Assembly (NCBI RefSeq): GCF_017833525.1 | Contig: NZ_JAFICD010000003.1 | Span: 822,282 to 886,281, forward strand | DNA: 64,000 nucleotides | Reading direction: 5' to 3' | Source of the DNA: Duganella sp. 1411 | Lineage (GTDB): Bacteria; Pseudomonadota; Gammaproteobacteria; Burkholderiales; Burkholderiaceae_D | In this document: in pieces, positions 16,616 through 24,293 of the stretch | How positions within the stretch are numbered: the stretch's first letter is position 1 | How the letters are laid out: every line of letters starts with the position of its first letter | Program-made: the position numbers and the translations under genes | The notes under the pieces: generated by a model | Seen by the model: the letters and a program-made list of their open reading frames with translations, nothing else | Database searches by the model: none | Told to the model about the DNA's origin: nothing

Positions 16616-18157
16616 TTAGATTTCCGCAGCTACGTCCGCCGCGCCTTCTGTTGCATTCGGAAAAAGCAAGCCCTGCGGCTGAGGCGGCTTTTGCAGTCCA
16701 GACTGCCCTTGGAATTCGAGCACATTTCCTGTAACTGCGATCTGTCGAAACTCAACGTGCTCATACAATACCTTCGCCGCCTTGGTGATGTCGTTGACGC
16801 GCCACTGCGCGCGCCGCTTGTTCTTCGCTGGATCCGATCCGTGCAGCTTGGGTGCCGGGTCTAGGTAGATAACTCCGGTATTGATCGCCCACAGTAATTT
16901 CTCTGCAGTAGTGTCGCGGCACCACATCACCTTGTTCCCATAGGTGATGATGTGTTCGTATCCCTGATCGTGTTCAGTTGGATCAGGGTTATTTTCCTTA
17001 GATGCTGTGAGATAAACGACTTCGTTGTGTTTGGCACCCCAGCAGTTCATCAAGCGTTCCAGACTCCAGGACGCGGCAACCTCGCCATCACCATCGATCA
17101 AGGCTACATCTATGCTGTCGAGCTTCGGCGTCAGCGGCGTATCTGGGTTGTAAGGGAAAGCCCGCAACTTTCCCTCAGAATCTGCTCTGGTCTCCCTAAC
17201 CCTCAGGGTGAGTCCGGATTTGGAACACACTTCATTCGCGCGGTGCAGGCCGGTCAATCTGTAATCTCCATCAGAGTCGAGATATCCATACGTCTTCATG
17301 AACTTGGTGAAGTTCCTAGCGTAAATTCCGCCGTCTGGCTCTGGCGTGAACAGGGTGACTTTCGGCTTTGTGTGAGTCTTGAGCTCGATGCCGAACAAGT
17401 CTCCGTCTTTGTTGGAATTTGGAACGATGCCGAGCGCGTGTTCTAAGGTGTAACCGCAAACTTGGGTGCCGGAAAACGGCAGAGTTTGCCCGAAAGCGTC
17501 AAGCCGGCAACCGCGAAGTTTTTTACCTACAACGGCCGCAAGTCGTGCTTCAAGTTTGGAACTACGGTTTTGCTCAAGGACCAAACGTTTGCAGGCTGGA
17601 GCTCGTTCGAATCCGGGCAACGCTTTGATCTCTGCCTCAAAGCCATTGGACATCTCTACGCAAACAAAGCCAACGCATTTACCTCGTGGCAGCCGAGCGA
17701 GGACGAGCAGCCGCTTCGCTTCAGGGTTCAGTTTCGTAAAACTGACGGACAGTGACGGTGGCATGGATCCGTCGATCCCCTGGAGCCCCGATAGTCGTGC
17801 TTCAGGATATTGCGTGTAAATAATCGCTTTGACTCGCCGCGCCTTTATCTCTGAACGGTCGCGTCGGAGCCATGCAAAATCGTTGAAAACTGCCTCAGGA
17901 ATCCGCTTACCTGGGACGGACCGACCTTTTGTCTCGCTAGTACTTTCCCCTCGTTCCGATAAAGTCACGTCAAACAAGTCAAAGATCACACCGAAGTCTG
18001 ACGCGATATAGATTTGATTTTTATCGTTCGCGTTTTTTGGCAGAACTTTGAGGAAAGCCACATCCGCTCCGATGCTAGCGAGCAGTGTCGCGAGTTCGAG
18101 AACAGAGTTGAAGCAATGCTCAAATTCTGAGGGTAAGGCGGTGGGCTGGATAGTCAT
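16616..18157 (-). CDS. MvaI/BcnI-family restriction endonuclease with long N-terminal extension
   Basis: A 513-residue protein. The C-terminal part matches the MvaI/BcnI (MutH-like fold) nucleases: GTQVCGYTLEHALGI, then DLFGIELK. Glu239, Asp253, Glu258 and Lys260 have the spacing of the MvaI catalytic residues that I recall as Glu36, Asp50, Glu55 and Lys57. MvaI cuts CC/WGG, fitting the neighbouring Dcm and EcoRII-like genes. Residues 1-200 are an extension not found in the roughly 250-residue MvaI; I do not recognise its fold. The ATG at 18155-18157 follows AGGAG by six bases. The frame is open to 18271 but that segment is AT-rich and reads as an unlikely hydrophobic leader. It lies 140 bases after vsr, so it may also have its own promoter. 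Exact target specificity is inferred. Confidence 0.88.
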   Translation of the reverse strand: MTIQPTALPSEFEHCFNSVLELATLLASIGADVAFLKVLPKNANDKNQIYIASDFGVIFDLFDVTLSERGESTSETKGRSVPGKRIPEAVFNDFAWLRRDRSEIKARRVKAIIYTQYPEARLSGLQGIDGSMPPSLSVSFTKLNPEAKRLLVLARLPRGKCVGFVCVEMSNGFEAEIKALPGFERAPACKRLVLEQNRSSKLEARLAAVVGKKLRGCRLDAFGQTLPFSGTQVCGYTLEHALGIVPNSNKDGDLFGIELKTHTKPKVTLFTPEPDGGIYARNFTKFMKTYGYLDSDGDYRLTGLHRANEVCSKSGLTLRVRETRADSEGKLRAFPYNPDTPLTPKLDSIDVALIDGDGEVAASWSLERLMNCWGAKHNEVVYLTASKENNPDPTEHDQGYEHIITYGNKVMWCRDTTAEKLLWAINTGVIYLDPAPKLHGSDPAKNKRRAQWRVNDITKAAKVLYEHVEFRQIAVTGNVLEFQGQSGLQKPPQPQGLLFPNATEGAADVAAEI

Positions 18158-18297
18158 CTTTTCTCCTGTGCAAGTTCGTAAGATAGCACAAGGAAATGAT
18201 GCGAGGAAGAATATTTTTAAGAAAATTAAGACGATTGTCATCCATATTTGTAAAATATCGTTATAAATCAACGAATTAAAAAATTTCTACTAGGAGG

Positions 18298-18813
18298 TTA
18301 CTCGCCTGCGCCGGGTTCGGCTATTTCAGGGGCGACGCGAGAATGCTGCTCTGGCCGATGTTGCACCTCTGTATGGGTGTCGGCGGCAGAGACGCAGCAA
18401 ATCCAGCTCACGATGCGATCTGCGAGTTCATCTGGGTCCCACTTCAGGCGTCCTTTAAGTGCACATTCCCATACGCATAAAACGCGCCATCCCGTTAAGA
18501 GGAGTGCTTCGTTATCGCGCTTGTCGCGCTGTTTATTTTGCAAGATTTTGGCTTGCCAAAACTCCCGTCGGGCGACAGGGAGTTTGAATAGGTAGCAGTC
18601 GTGACCATGCCAAAAGCAGCCATGCACAAGAATGGCTACGCGGTATTTGGGCAGGACAATATCTGGTTTGCCGGGAAGGCTGTTGACATGTAGACGAAAA
18701 CGCAGGCCGCGGGCGAAGAGTAGTTTTCGAAGAGTGAGTTCTGGATTTGTGTTCTTGCTCCGGATCGCGCGCATGTTCTTACTGCGGCGTTCCGGGCTGT
18801 GAACGTCAGTCAT
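18298..18813 (-). CDS. vsr: Very short patch repair endonuclease Vsr
   Basis: Nicks 5' to the T of T:G mismatches that arise when 5-methylcytosine in the Dcm site deaminates, starting very short patch repair. The 171-residue protein has the family hallmarks in order: RSKNMRAIRSKNTNPEL near the N-terminus, KPDIVLPKYRVAILVHGCFWHGHDC (catalytic Asp and the zinc-type His/Cys cluster) and FWQAKILQNKQRDKRDNE, then the WRVLCVWECAL strand. It begins 2 bases after the dcm stop codon, the classic dcm-vsr pairing. The last 30 or so residues are a low-similarity tail. Presence of Vsr implies that the neighbouring methyltransferase makes C-5 methylcytosine at a CCWGG-like site. Confidence 0.95.
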   Translation of the reverse strand: MTDVHSPERRSKNMRAIRSKNTNPELTLRKLLFARGLRFRLHVNSLPGKPDIVLPKYRVAILVHGCFWHGHDCYLFKLPVARREFWQAKILQNKQRDKRDNEALLLTGWRVLCVWECALKGRLKWDPDELADRIVSWICCVSAADTHTEVQHRPEQHSRVAPEIAEPGAGE

Positions 18814-18815
18814 TA

Positions 18816-20183
18816 TTACGCAGCGAGCTTGTTGCCATCTCGTGGTTGCTGAGCCGCCAGTCGCTTCGCTTGGATGATTCGATCCTTCATTAGTTTGGCG
18901 ACAGCGGCAAAGACAGGGACCACAACTGAGTTACCGAACTGCTTGTAAGCTTGTGTGTCGGATACGGGGATACGGAAGCTATACTCGCCTGGCGCGTCAT
19001 AGCCCATAAGCCGTGCACACTCGCGAGGAGTGAGTCTTCGCGGACGGTTCTCCACATTTTTCTTGTGTTCGAAGTCTAGCTTGGGATCGAAGCCCCTATC
19101 GATCAGAATCTCAGATCCATCCTTGTAGTAGCGAGCGGATAAGGTACGAGTTACCTCATGTTCTTTCACCAGTCCGTAGCCAAACCCGTTGCCCTTAGCC
19201 TTATGTTTGATCGAGTAGTTGAACAAGTACTGCCAAAGTTTAGGGGTAAGTATGTAGTTGGGCTCAACCTGCTTTTCCAGTATATCGCCTAGCGTTGGTT
19301 TAAGCTTTGGATAGAGGCTAGCTATGTCTTTGAGGCTGAACCCCTTATGTACATTGAGGTCCTTACGGAAACCGACCAGCACAATACGCTCGCGGTGTTG
19401 AGGAACGAAGTGCTTGCCATCGATTATTTTGTAGTCCACATTGTCACTGCTCTCAGTATCAGCGACCCAATAGCCAAGCTCATCCAATGCCTTCATGATT
19501 ACTCGGAAGGTGTTGCCTTTGTCGTGACTCTTAAGATTTTTTACGTTCTCAAGCACGAATGCGACCGGCTGTTTAGCTGCGATTATTCGCGCCACATCAA
19601 AGAAGAGAGTACCCTGCGTATCGCACTCAAAACCGTGCTTACGACCGAGAGAGTTCTTCTTAGAGACTCCTGCGATCGAAAAAGGTTGGCATGGGAAACC
19701 AGCTAGCAACACATCATGGTCCGGAACGTTGGCCTTGATGAATTGATACGCTTCATCCTCAGAAACACTCGGATTTGCGCTCAACGTTACTGCTCGGATA
19801 TCCGAGTTGAATTTGTGAATTGATGGATCGCTGTAGTGATTGGCTTTGTAAGTGCGCACGGCATAAGGATTCCACTCGCTGGTGAAAACACATCGCCCGC
19901 CGGCCTCTTCAAAGCCCTTGCGGATTCCACCTATGCCTGCGAAGAGATCGATGAAGTCAAAGTCATGAGTTTTGCGCCGAGGTGCTTGTGGGAGTAAGGC
20001 TCTTAGATGGATGAACTCTGCCTCACTGAGGCGGAGCTCGTCTTTGCCTCCGACCCAACGCTTCAGTGATTCGCGTGTCCACGTATTGGGCGAGATCTGA
20101 TTCAAATGCTCGGCAATGTATTTGTGGTCATAGCTTTCGAGCGCTTGATTCAGCAGCGCCAACTCATCACTAATGGAAATCAT
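18816..20183 (-). CDS. dcm: Dcm-type DNA (cytosine-5) methyltransferase, probable CCWGG specificity
   Basis: Methylates the inner C of CCWGG to protect host DNA. The 455-residue chain (from MISISDEL) shows motif I FIDLFAGIGGIRKGF, motif IV GFPCQPFS with catalytic Cys165, motif VI ENVKNL (212-217) and motif X QFGNSVVVPV. The target-recognition end (TRTLSARYYKDGSEILIDRG, RPRRLTPRECARLMG, FRIPVSDTQAYKQ) is almost word for word that of E. coli Dcm, which supports CCWGG strongly. The N-terminal about 65 residues resemble the helix-rich N-domain of Dcm/EcoRII methylases, which in some relatives binds the gene's own promoter. The frame opens at 20234, but that ATG lies inside a perfect hairpin; the ATG at 20183 after an AGAGAAAAAG stretch is preferred. 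Confidence 0.95.
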   Translation of the reverse strand: MISISDELALLNQALESYDHKYIAEHLNQISPNTWTRESLKRWVGGKDELRLSEAEFIHLRALLPQAPRRKTHDFDFIDLFAGIGGIRKGFEEAGGRCVFTSEWNPYAVRTYKANHYSDPSIHKFNSDIRAVTLSANPSVSEDEAYQFIKANVPDHDVLLAGFPCQPFSIAGVSKKNSLGRKHGFECDTQGTLFFDVARIIAAKQPVAFVLENVKNLKSHDKGNTFRVIMKALDELGYWVADTESSDNVDYKIIDGKHFVPQHRERIVLVGFRKDLNVHKGFSLKDIASLYPKLKPTLGDILEKQVEPNYILTPKLWQYLFNYSIKHKAKGNGFGYGLVKEHEVTRTLSARYYKDGSEILIDRGFDPKLDFEHKKNVENRPRRLTPRECARLMGYDAPGEYSFRIPVSDTQAYKQFGNSVVVPVFAAVAKLMKDRIIQAKRLAAQQPRDGNKLAA

Positions 20184-20220
20184 GTCTTTTTCTCTGGAAT
20201 GTGCGCGCAGCGGTAGATCA

Positions 20221-20258
20221 TTACGAGCAGTCATCGTGGCTACGATGACTGCTCGTAA
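20221..20258. promoter_or_regulatory. Perfect 17-bp inverted repeat before dcm (operator or 5' UTR hairpin)
   Basis: The arm TTACGAGCAGTCATCGT (20221-20237) is repeated exactly in inverse at 20242-20258, with only four bases between. It lies between a TATAAT box (20276-20281, minus strand) and the preferred dcm start at 20183, covering roughly +11 to +48 of the expected transcript. Two readings are possible. It may be an operator for the methyltransferase N-domain, since autoregulating C5-methylases of the SsoII/EcoRII type bind an inverted repeat at their own promoter. Or it may be a strong RNA hairpin that limits translation. It is not followed by a T-run, so it is not a normal terminator. 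Confidence 0.75.
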
Positions 20259-20452
20259 GGAATCTTTGGTCTGACATTATACTGTATGTTAAACCAGTGC
20301 CGCCGCCAGTGCCAGTGAAGATCAGAAACAGAAAGGGGAATCAGACACAATGATGGCAGTCTGACATCCATAAAAATATGGCGCTGCAGCATCGAGCCAC
20401 GTCTGTCCAGGTTGGCCATCCCCGTTCTTATTTCGTTCAGCAGTTCCGTCAT
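20240..20452 (-). pseudogene. 70-codon reading frame, probably the stub of a truncated gene
   Basis: The frame starts 12 bases after the stop of the DUF6339 gene, behind an AAGGA site, as a next gene in the same array would. The first 30 residues (MTELLNEIRTGMANLDRRGS) look like real protein. The rest becomes Trp/His-rich and then runs through the dcm promoter box and inverted repeat. The likely history is that a further member of the GHKL/Z1 array was cut here when the dcm cassette joined. I do not recognise the N-terminal piece. It could also be a short real protein. Confidence 0.4.
20276..20281 (-). promoter_or_regulatory. Candidate -10 box for the dcm-vsr-nuclease operon
   Basis: A consensus TATAAT reads leftward 18 bases upstream of the inverted repeat, inside an AT-rich patch. 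The -35 region at 17-base spacing is GC-rich and poor, so activity may be weak or need help. Its presence suggests that dcm and the genes after it can be transcribed independently of the upstream GHKL/Z1 array. Confidence 0.45.
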
Positions 20453-20464
20453 ATCCGTTCCTTG

Positions 20465-21169
20465 TTACTTGGCAGTGCCTGCCCTCCGCTTCGCGGTCCT
20501 GTCGCCGGCGACCAGTGCATCGTACAGGCTGGCGACGTAGCCATCGAGCCCCCCCTCGTGCAGTTCCGGTTCCGTCATGACGACTTTCACCGTGTTGAGT
20601 GTCATCAGCTCGCGGAACCGTTCAGTGCCGGCCCGCTGCGCCCTGCGGGCGCCGCTGACGCGCATGATTGTACGGTACAGCCCGATACGGAAACCGTGGC
20701 GGCCGGGACGTTCGACCAGCTGGACCATGTCGTCGGTCGTGACGCCGGTCAGAATCTGGCGCGTCTCATGTTCGCTTCCCTGCCATGACAGGTGTATGAA
20801 CCACCACACGGCACGCAGCCATATCCGGCTGCGTATGGCCCAGAACCGTGCTGGCTGGTGCTCTTCCCAACGTGCGGCGACCACATCAGGCAGGACTTCC
20901 AGCGACAGGTGGCGCCAGAACCCGTCCGCAGATGCCTGTCGCAGGCCAAAGCCGCAGGATGCGAGCACTGCGTACAGCGCCAGTCCCACCTCCACGTCGT
21001 AGCTGCCCCTCGCCGTCTTCGTGCCAGACAGCGTGGGGAGGGCGGACAGCAGGGCCTGCCTGATCCGTACATAGTCGGGCGTCAGCATGCCGGGTTCAAA
21101 CCGGCCCGCGTTATCCATCGCGGCGAAACGGCGCTGTGCATTCACGCGGTCGGTTTCCATCCATTTCAT
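20465..21169 (-). CDS. DUF6339-family protein of the GHKL/Z1 array
   Basis: A 234-residue protein of unknown activity. The central part (ASADGFWRHLSLEVLPDVVAARW, then RIWLRAVWWFIHLSWQG, LVERPGRHGFR and LYRTIM) is what I recall of DUF6339, a family found beside GHKL ATPase and Z1 genes in restriction-like loci. The start ATG at 21167-21169 overlaps the stop of the preceding gene as ATGA, so the two are coupled. The frame is open to 21550 but the extra stretch only reads the preceding gene in another frame. The Trp-rich helices may form a binding surface. No nuclease motif is visible. Confidence 0.75.
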   Translation of the reverse strand: MKWMETDRVNAQRRFAAMDNAGRFEPGMLTPDYVRIRQALLSALPTLSGTKTARGSYDVEVGLALYAVLASCGFGLRQASADGFWRHLSLEVLPDVVAARWEEHQPARFWAIRSRIWLRAVWWFIHLSWQGSEHETRQILTGVTTDDMVQLVERPGRHGFRIGLYRTIMRVSGARRAQRAGTERFRELMTLNTVKVVMTEPELHEGGLDGYVASLYDALVAGDRTAKRRAGTAK

Positions 21170-22131
21170 GCCGGTGCCTCTTGGGTACGTGTCAGGCGGT
21201 CGAGCCACAGCTGGGCCGACTGCAGCCGCGTCAGCGGCGATTCGGTATCGATGCTGCCCGCACTCACTAGCCGGGCCAGCGTGTGGGCAATACTGCCGGG
21301 CTCTGAAATGCAGTGCTCGTCGCCGGTAATGCGGTTGAAACCTTCGCCGTGTTCCTCCACAATCTGTTCGACCAGTTGCGCCAGCCAGCATGCAAGTACC
21401 TGTTTCATGAGCGGGGTAATTCTCGCAGCCGGAGCCTGCGCGTCCCGCAGCGCCGCAATGTCCGGATGGCTGGTGTTCATCACCAGCGCAAGATAGTCTG
21501 AGGAGAACGGATCGCTGAGTGCATCCGTCCAGTTTCCGCGGAACTCCCACAGTGGCCGTCCAGCGCCCAAGTCTTCCTCCACGACCGGGAACAGTGAGCT
21601 GTCGGCATCAATCACCACCGTGACCGGTCCCCACAGCGTGCCGAGGCGGGAGCCTTGCGCGCTCGCCAACCCGGCGCGCATCGAACCGGGACCCCGTCTC
21701 TCGAGATATACCTGCAGCGACAGACTGCCCGAGCCGCGCAGCGTACCGCCTCCGAGGGTCAGCGATACTGTCAGTGGCGCTGACCGCTCGGAACAGTCGG
21801 GCAGACGCAGCACCACGCCTTCCCCTAGCTGGCGGTAACCGGATTCGGGGGATGTCCATTCGGCCGTCAGCAATAGCGCTGCACGTTCGCCGGCAATTCC
21901 GCCTGCCCCAAACAGCGCCTTCAAGCCGCTTGGCTTCAGCGTCCACTGTACGGTCAGGTCATGCAGGCTGGCATTCCAGTCACTATCGTGTCCCAGCGCG
22001 AATTCACTGCCCTCACCGTTCGCACCGGGATCCGGCCCAGTCGAGCTGAATTCGGGCGTGGTGGGCACACTAAGGCCATTCGGGAAACCTGCCGCAAGGG
22101 TGCGAAATGGAAAAATTACAGTCCTGCTCAA
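21166..22131 (-). CDS. Unrecognised protein of the GHKL/Z1 array
   Basis: A protein of about 321 residues with no family I recognise. The most likely start is TTG at 22129-22131, with an AAAGGA site six bases before it and the stop of the GHKL gene overlapping it. The frame also holds an ATG at 22171-22173, inside the GHKL gene. The N-terminal two thirds are rich in Gly, Ser, Thr and Leu with alternating hydrophobic strands (SLTLGGGTLRGSGSLSLQVYL), suggesting beta-sheet. The last third is helical (PLMKQVLACWLAQLVEQIVEEHG). No PD-(D/E)xK, HNH or Walker motif is visible. Its fixed place between the GHKL and DUF6339 genes with overlapping codons says it belongs to the same complex or pathway. 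Confidence 0.75.
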   Translation of the reverse strand: MSRTVIFPFRTLAAGFPNGLSVPTTPEFSSTGPDPGANGEGSEFALGHDSDWNASLHDLTVQWTLKPSGLKALFGAGGIAGERAALLLTAEWTSPESGYRQLGEGVVLRLPDCSERSAPLTVSLTLGGGTLRGSGSLSLQVYLERRGPGSMRAGLASAQGSRLGTLWGPVTVVIDADSSLFPVVEEDLGAGRPLWEFRGNWTDALSDPFSSDYLALVMNTSHPDIAALRDAQAPAARITPLMKQVLACWLAQLVEQIVEEHGEGFNRITGDEHCISEPGSIAHTLARLVSAGSIDTESPLTRLQSAQLWLDRLTRTQEAPA

Positions 22132-24284
22132 AGTGATCCTTTCGTTACAACTGCCGCTTCGATCAGCGGACACAGTTCTCCGGTACGCCCGGCCGGGAAC
22201 ACGATGCTGAAGCTGCCCCGCAGTGCCAGCGCATCGGGCTGCTGTTTCGAGCGCATGTCAGGAACGAGCCGGAGGCGCGCCCCCGTGGGCTCGATCCTGA
22301 GGGGAGCACGGGCACCGGCGACGGGCGCCAGTTGTTCAAGCGTGACATCGGTTAGCAGAAACGGAAAATCTCCTAGTCCGCTCTCATGCCACAGCTGCTC
22401 GGAAACCGGTCCACGTTCCGAGTCTACCAACACGGCAATCTCACGCGCGTCGCTTCCCGTGCCCCAGTCGAGCCGCCACCAGAGCGTGATGCGATCACGG
22501 CCGTACGCCGGAGCACCGTCCACCAAGAACATGAAACGGGGGCCCTTTGCTGCACTGCGCGCTCCACCCGACCCCGTGCCACCGGCGCCCGGCCCCCCGC
22601 CTACGGTTCCCTTTCCGGGGGCTCCGGTAAGCCCGCCTTGGTCACTTGGTGCACGTGGCGATGCACGTCCGCTACGCCCGTCAGAGCCTAGTCCGCGCTG
22701 CGGGAGCATCAGGTTAGCGAGGCGTCTGGCAAGCCCGATCGAGACTCCCTCGCTTGCCCCATTCACCGGTGGATCGACATGGTCGCGCAGGCGCTTAGAT
22801 ACCCCGCTGCGGATCCTGTCCGCAATACTGTAGCCGGAAAGATCGGCCCATTGATGGTGGTCGGAAAGTTCGCAGCTGCGCAGGTAGGATTCCACGGTCG
22901 CTTCTGGCTCGCCCAGCTTCCCCCGCAGTGCGGCCGCAAGCCGCCGCCCGGGTTCGGGCACGAACAGCGCCACAAGGTATTTCCCGTCTGCCGCCCCCTT
23001 CAGGCCCCGGGCCCATCCACGGCCTGAAGCACCGTCATCCCACCTGATCGACATGCCCGGGCTGCGCATGAAAGTGACGAGCGGTCGGAACGGTGCCGAC
23101 TTCTCCGCCTGGCCGAACAGGCAGAGGTAGGGATCGGGAATGTTATCTGGAGACCCGATGCCGAGCTGACGGGCACTGAGCTGGACGGCAGCCAGGTAGC
23201 CGGCCGGGCCAGCCGATTCGAAGACATTGTTGAGCATGACCGGTGCGAGCAGCACGTTTCCGTGTGGTACCTTCTTTCTCCCTAGGTAGTCACCCGGCAT
23301 GCGTACCCTTTTGTCGATCCAGTTGTATAACGACTGGGTGACTTGGAAAACGGGAAGCATGGCCTCGCGCTCAATCTTTTTTCCGTTGACGCTGGCGTGC
23401 AGCCACGGACCGGTGCGGAACATCGGATTGTCGAGCCGTACACAAAACCAGCGCTGCAGGGCGACCTCGATATAGCTCTGGTCGTTCTTGAACCACCACG
23501 CCGGCAGGCTGCCCGACGGGGTCGTGGCGTCGTCGTAAACGGACGGCAGCGTCACGAGGTCGTTGCGGAGGAAGGGGATAACGACCACAGTGCCGGTCTC
23601 GTCACGACCGAACGGGCTTACGCCCAGCGTGGCAAGAATACGCCGGATCGTGGCACTGTCGGTGACCGCGGCGGGGCCTCCTTTCGGGCCTGTTCCGCCC
23701 CACCAGCCGATTCCGGTTGCGCTGTCGGTCTGCAGTCTGTCCCTGCTGGTTTCGTCCTCGACCATACATGCGACCAGCCGTTCTGCCGGCCTACCGTCTG
23801 CCAGTGTACGGCTGTAATAAAACACGAGTCCAGTGCCCATACGGAAGTAGCAGGTCTTGCCAAGTCCCCACGAGCCACCCGCACCTTCGTCGCTGCGGGT
23901 ATGGCCAATCTCGTACACCAGCTTGAGCAGGTTGCCGTGGCTGTCCCCGGAACGGAGCAGGTCCATCGACGTCGGTCCCGACAATCCTTCGGTACGGGAG
24001 TCGCGGATCTCGAGCATCCGTCCTCCCTTCGGGAATTTCCGGTGCAGTGCTTCTCCGCTAATGTATTCCCCGAGCAGTGCCGCAACCGGCGCGGTGGCGT
24101 GCTGCCGGACCGTAAAATCGACGCGCACGTCACTGCCCGCCTTTCCGAGAGCGGCATCGAGGCTGTTCTGGACCGCTTCACGGACCAGCAGGTCAAGCGG
24201 CACCATCGCCACGTTCTGCATCGAGCGCAGCAGTGCCGCTCCCGATCCCTGCATTGGTCCAAGTGAGGGGGTAAAGTACTTCAT
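22128..24284 (-). CDS. GHKL-type ATPase (MutL/MORC-like) of a restriction-like system
   Basis: A 718-residue protein with a GHKL (Hsp90/MutL-like) ATP-binding domain at the N-terminus. Motif N is EAVQNSLDA (36-44, with Asn40 for Mg), motif I is EIRDSRTEG (Asp95), and the lid motif is GGSWGLGKT (136-144). The remaining 550 residues contain a Gly-rich linker (around 540-600) and a C-terminal beta-rich part. GHKL proteins of this kind next to Z1 helicase genes were described as a MORC/MutL-linked restriction theme (Iyer, Abhiman and Aravind). They are thought to clamp DNA and signal to partner nucleases. Here it follows the Z1 gene by 9 bases and overlaps the next gene. The biochemical role is inferred from family. 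Confidence 0.85.
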   Translation of the reverse strand: MKYFTPSLGPMQGSGAALLRSMQNVAMVPLDLLVREAVQNSLDAALGKAGSDVRVDFTVRQHATAPVAALLGEYISGEALHRKFPKGGRMLEIRDSRTEGLSGPTSMDLLRSGDSHGNLLKLVYEIGHTRSDEGAGGSWGLGKTCYFRMGTGLVFYYSRTLADGRPAERLVACMVEDETSRDRLQTDSATGIGWWGGTGPKGGPAAVTDSATIRRILATLGVSPFGRDETGTVVVIPFLRNDLVTLPSVYDDATTPSGSLPAWWFKNDQSYIEVALQRWFCVRLDNPMFRTGPWLHASVNGKKIEREAMLPVFQVTQSLYNWIDKRVRMPGDYLGRKKVPHGNVLLAPVMLNNVFESAGPAGYLAAVQLSARQLGIGSPDNIPDPYLCLFGQAEKSAPFRPLVTFMRSPGMSIRWDDGASGRGWARGLKGAADGKYLVALFVPEPGRRLAAALRGKLGEPEATVESYLRSCELSDHHQWADLSGYSIADRIRSGVSKRLRDHVDPPVNGASEGVSIGLARRLANLMLPQRGLGSDGRSGRASPRAPSDQGGLTGAPGKGTVGGGPGAGGTGSGGARSAAKGPRFMFLVDGAPAYGRDRITLWWRLDWGTGSDAREIAVLVDSERGPVSEQLWHESGLGDFPFLLTDVTLEQLAPVAGARAPLRIEPTGARLRLVPDMRSKQQPDALALRGSFSIVFPAGRTGELCPLIEAAVVTKGSL

Positions 24285-24293
24285 GGATGGTCC

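Noticed and set aside
18158..18271. An N-terminal hydrophobic leader of the MvaI-type nuclease as a signal peptide
   Set aside because: It lies before a strong ribosome site and ATG at 18157, and a secreted restriction enzyme makes no sense. The segment is AT-rich intergenic DNA.
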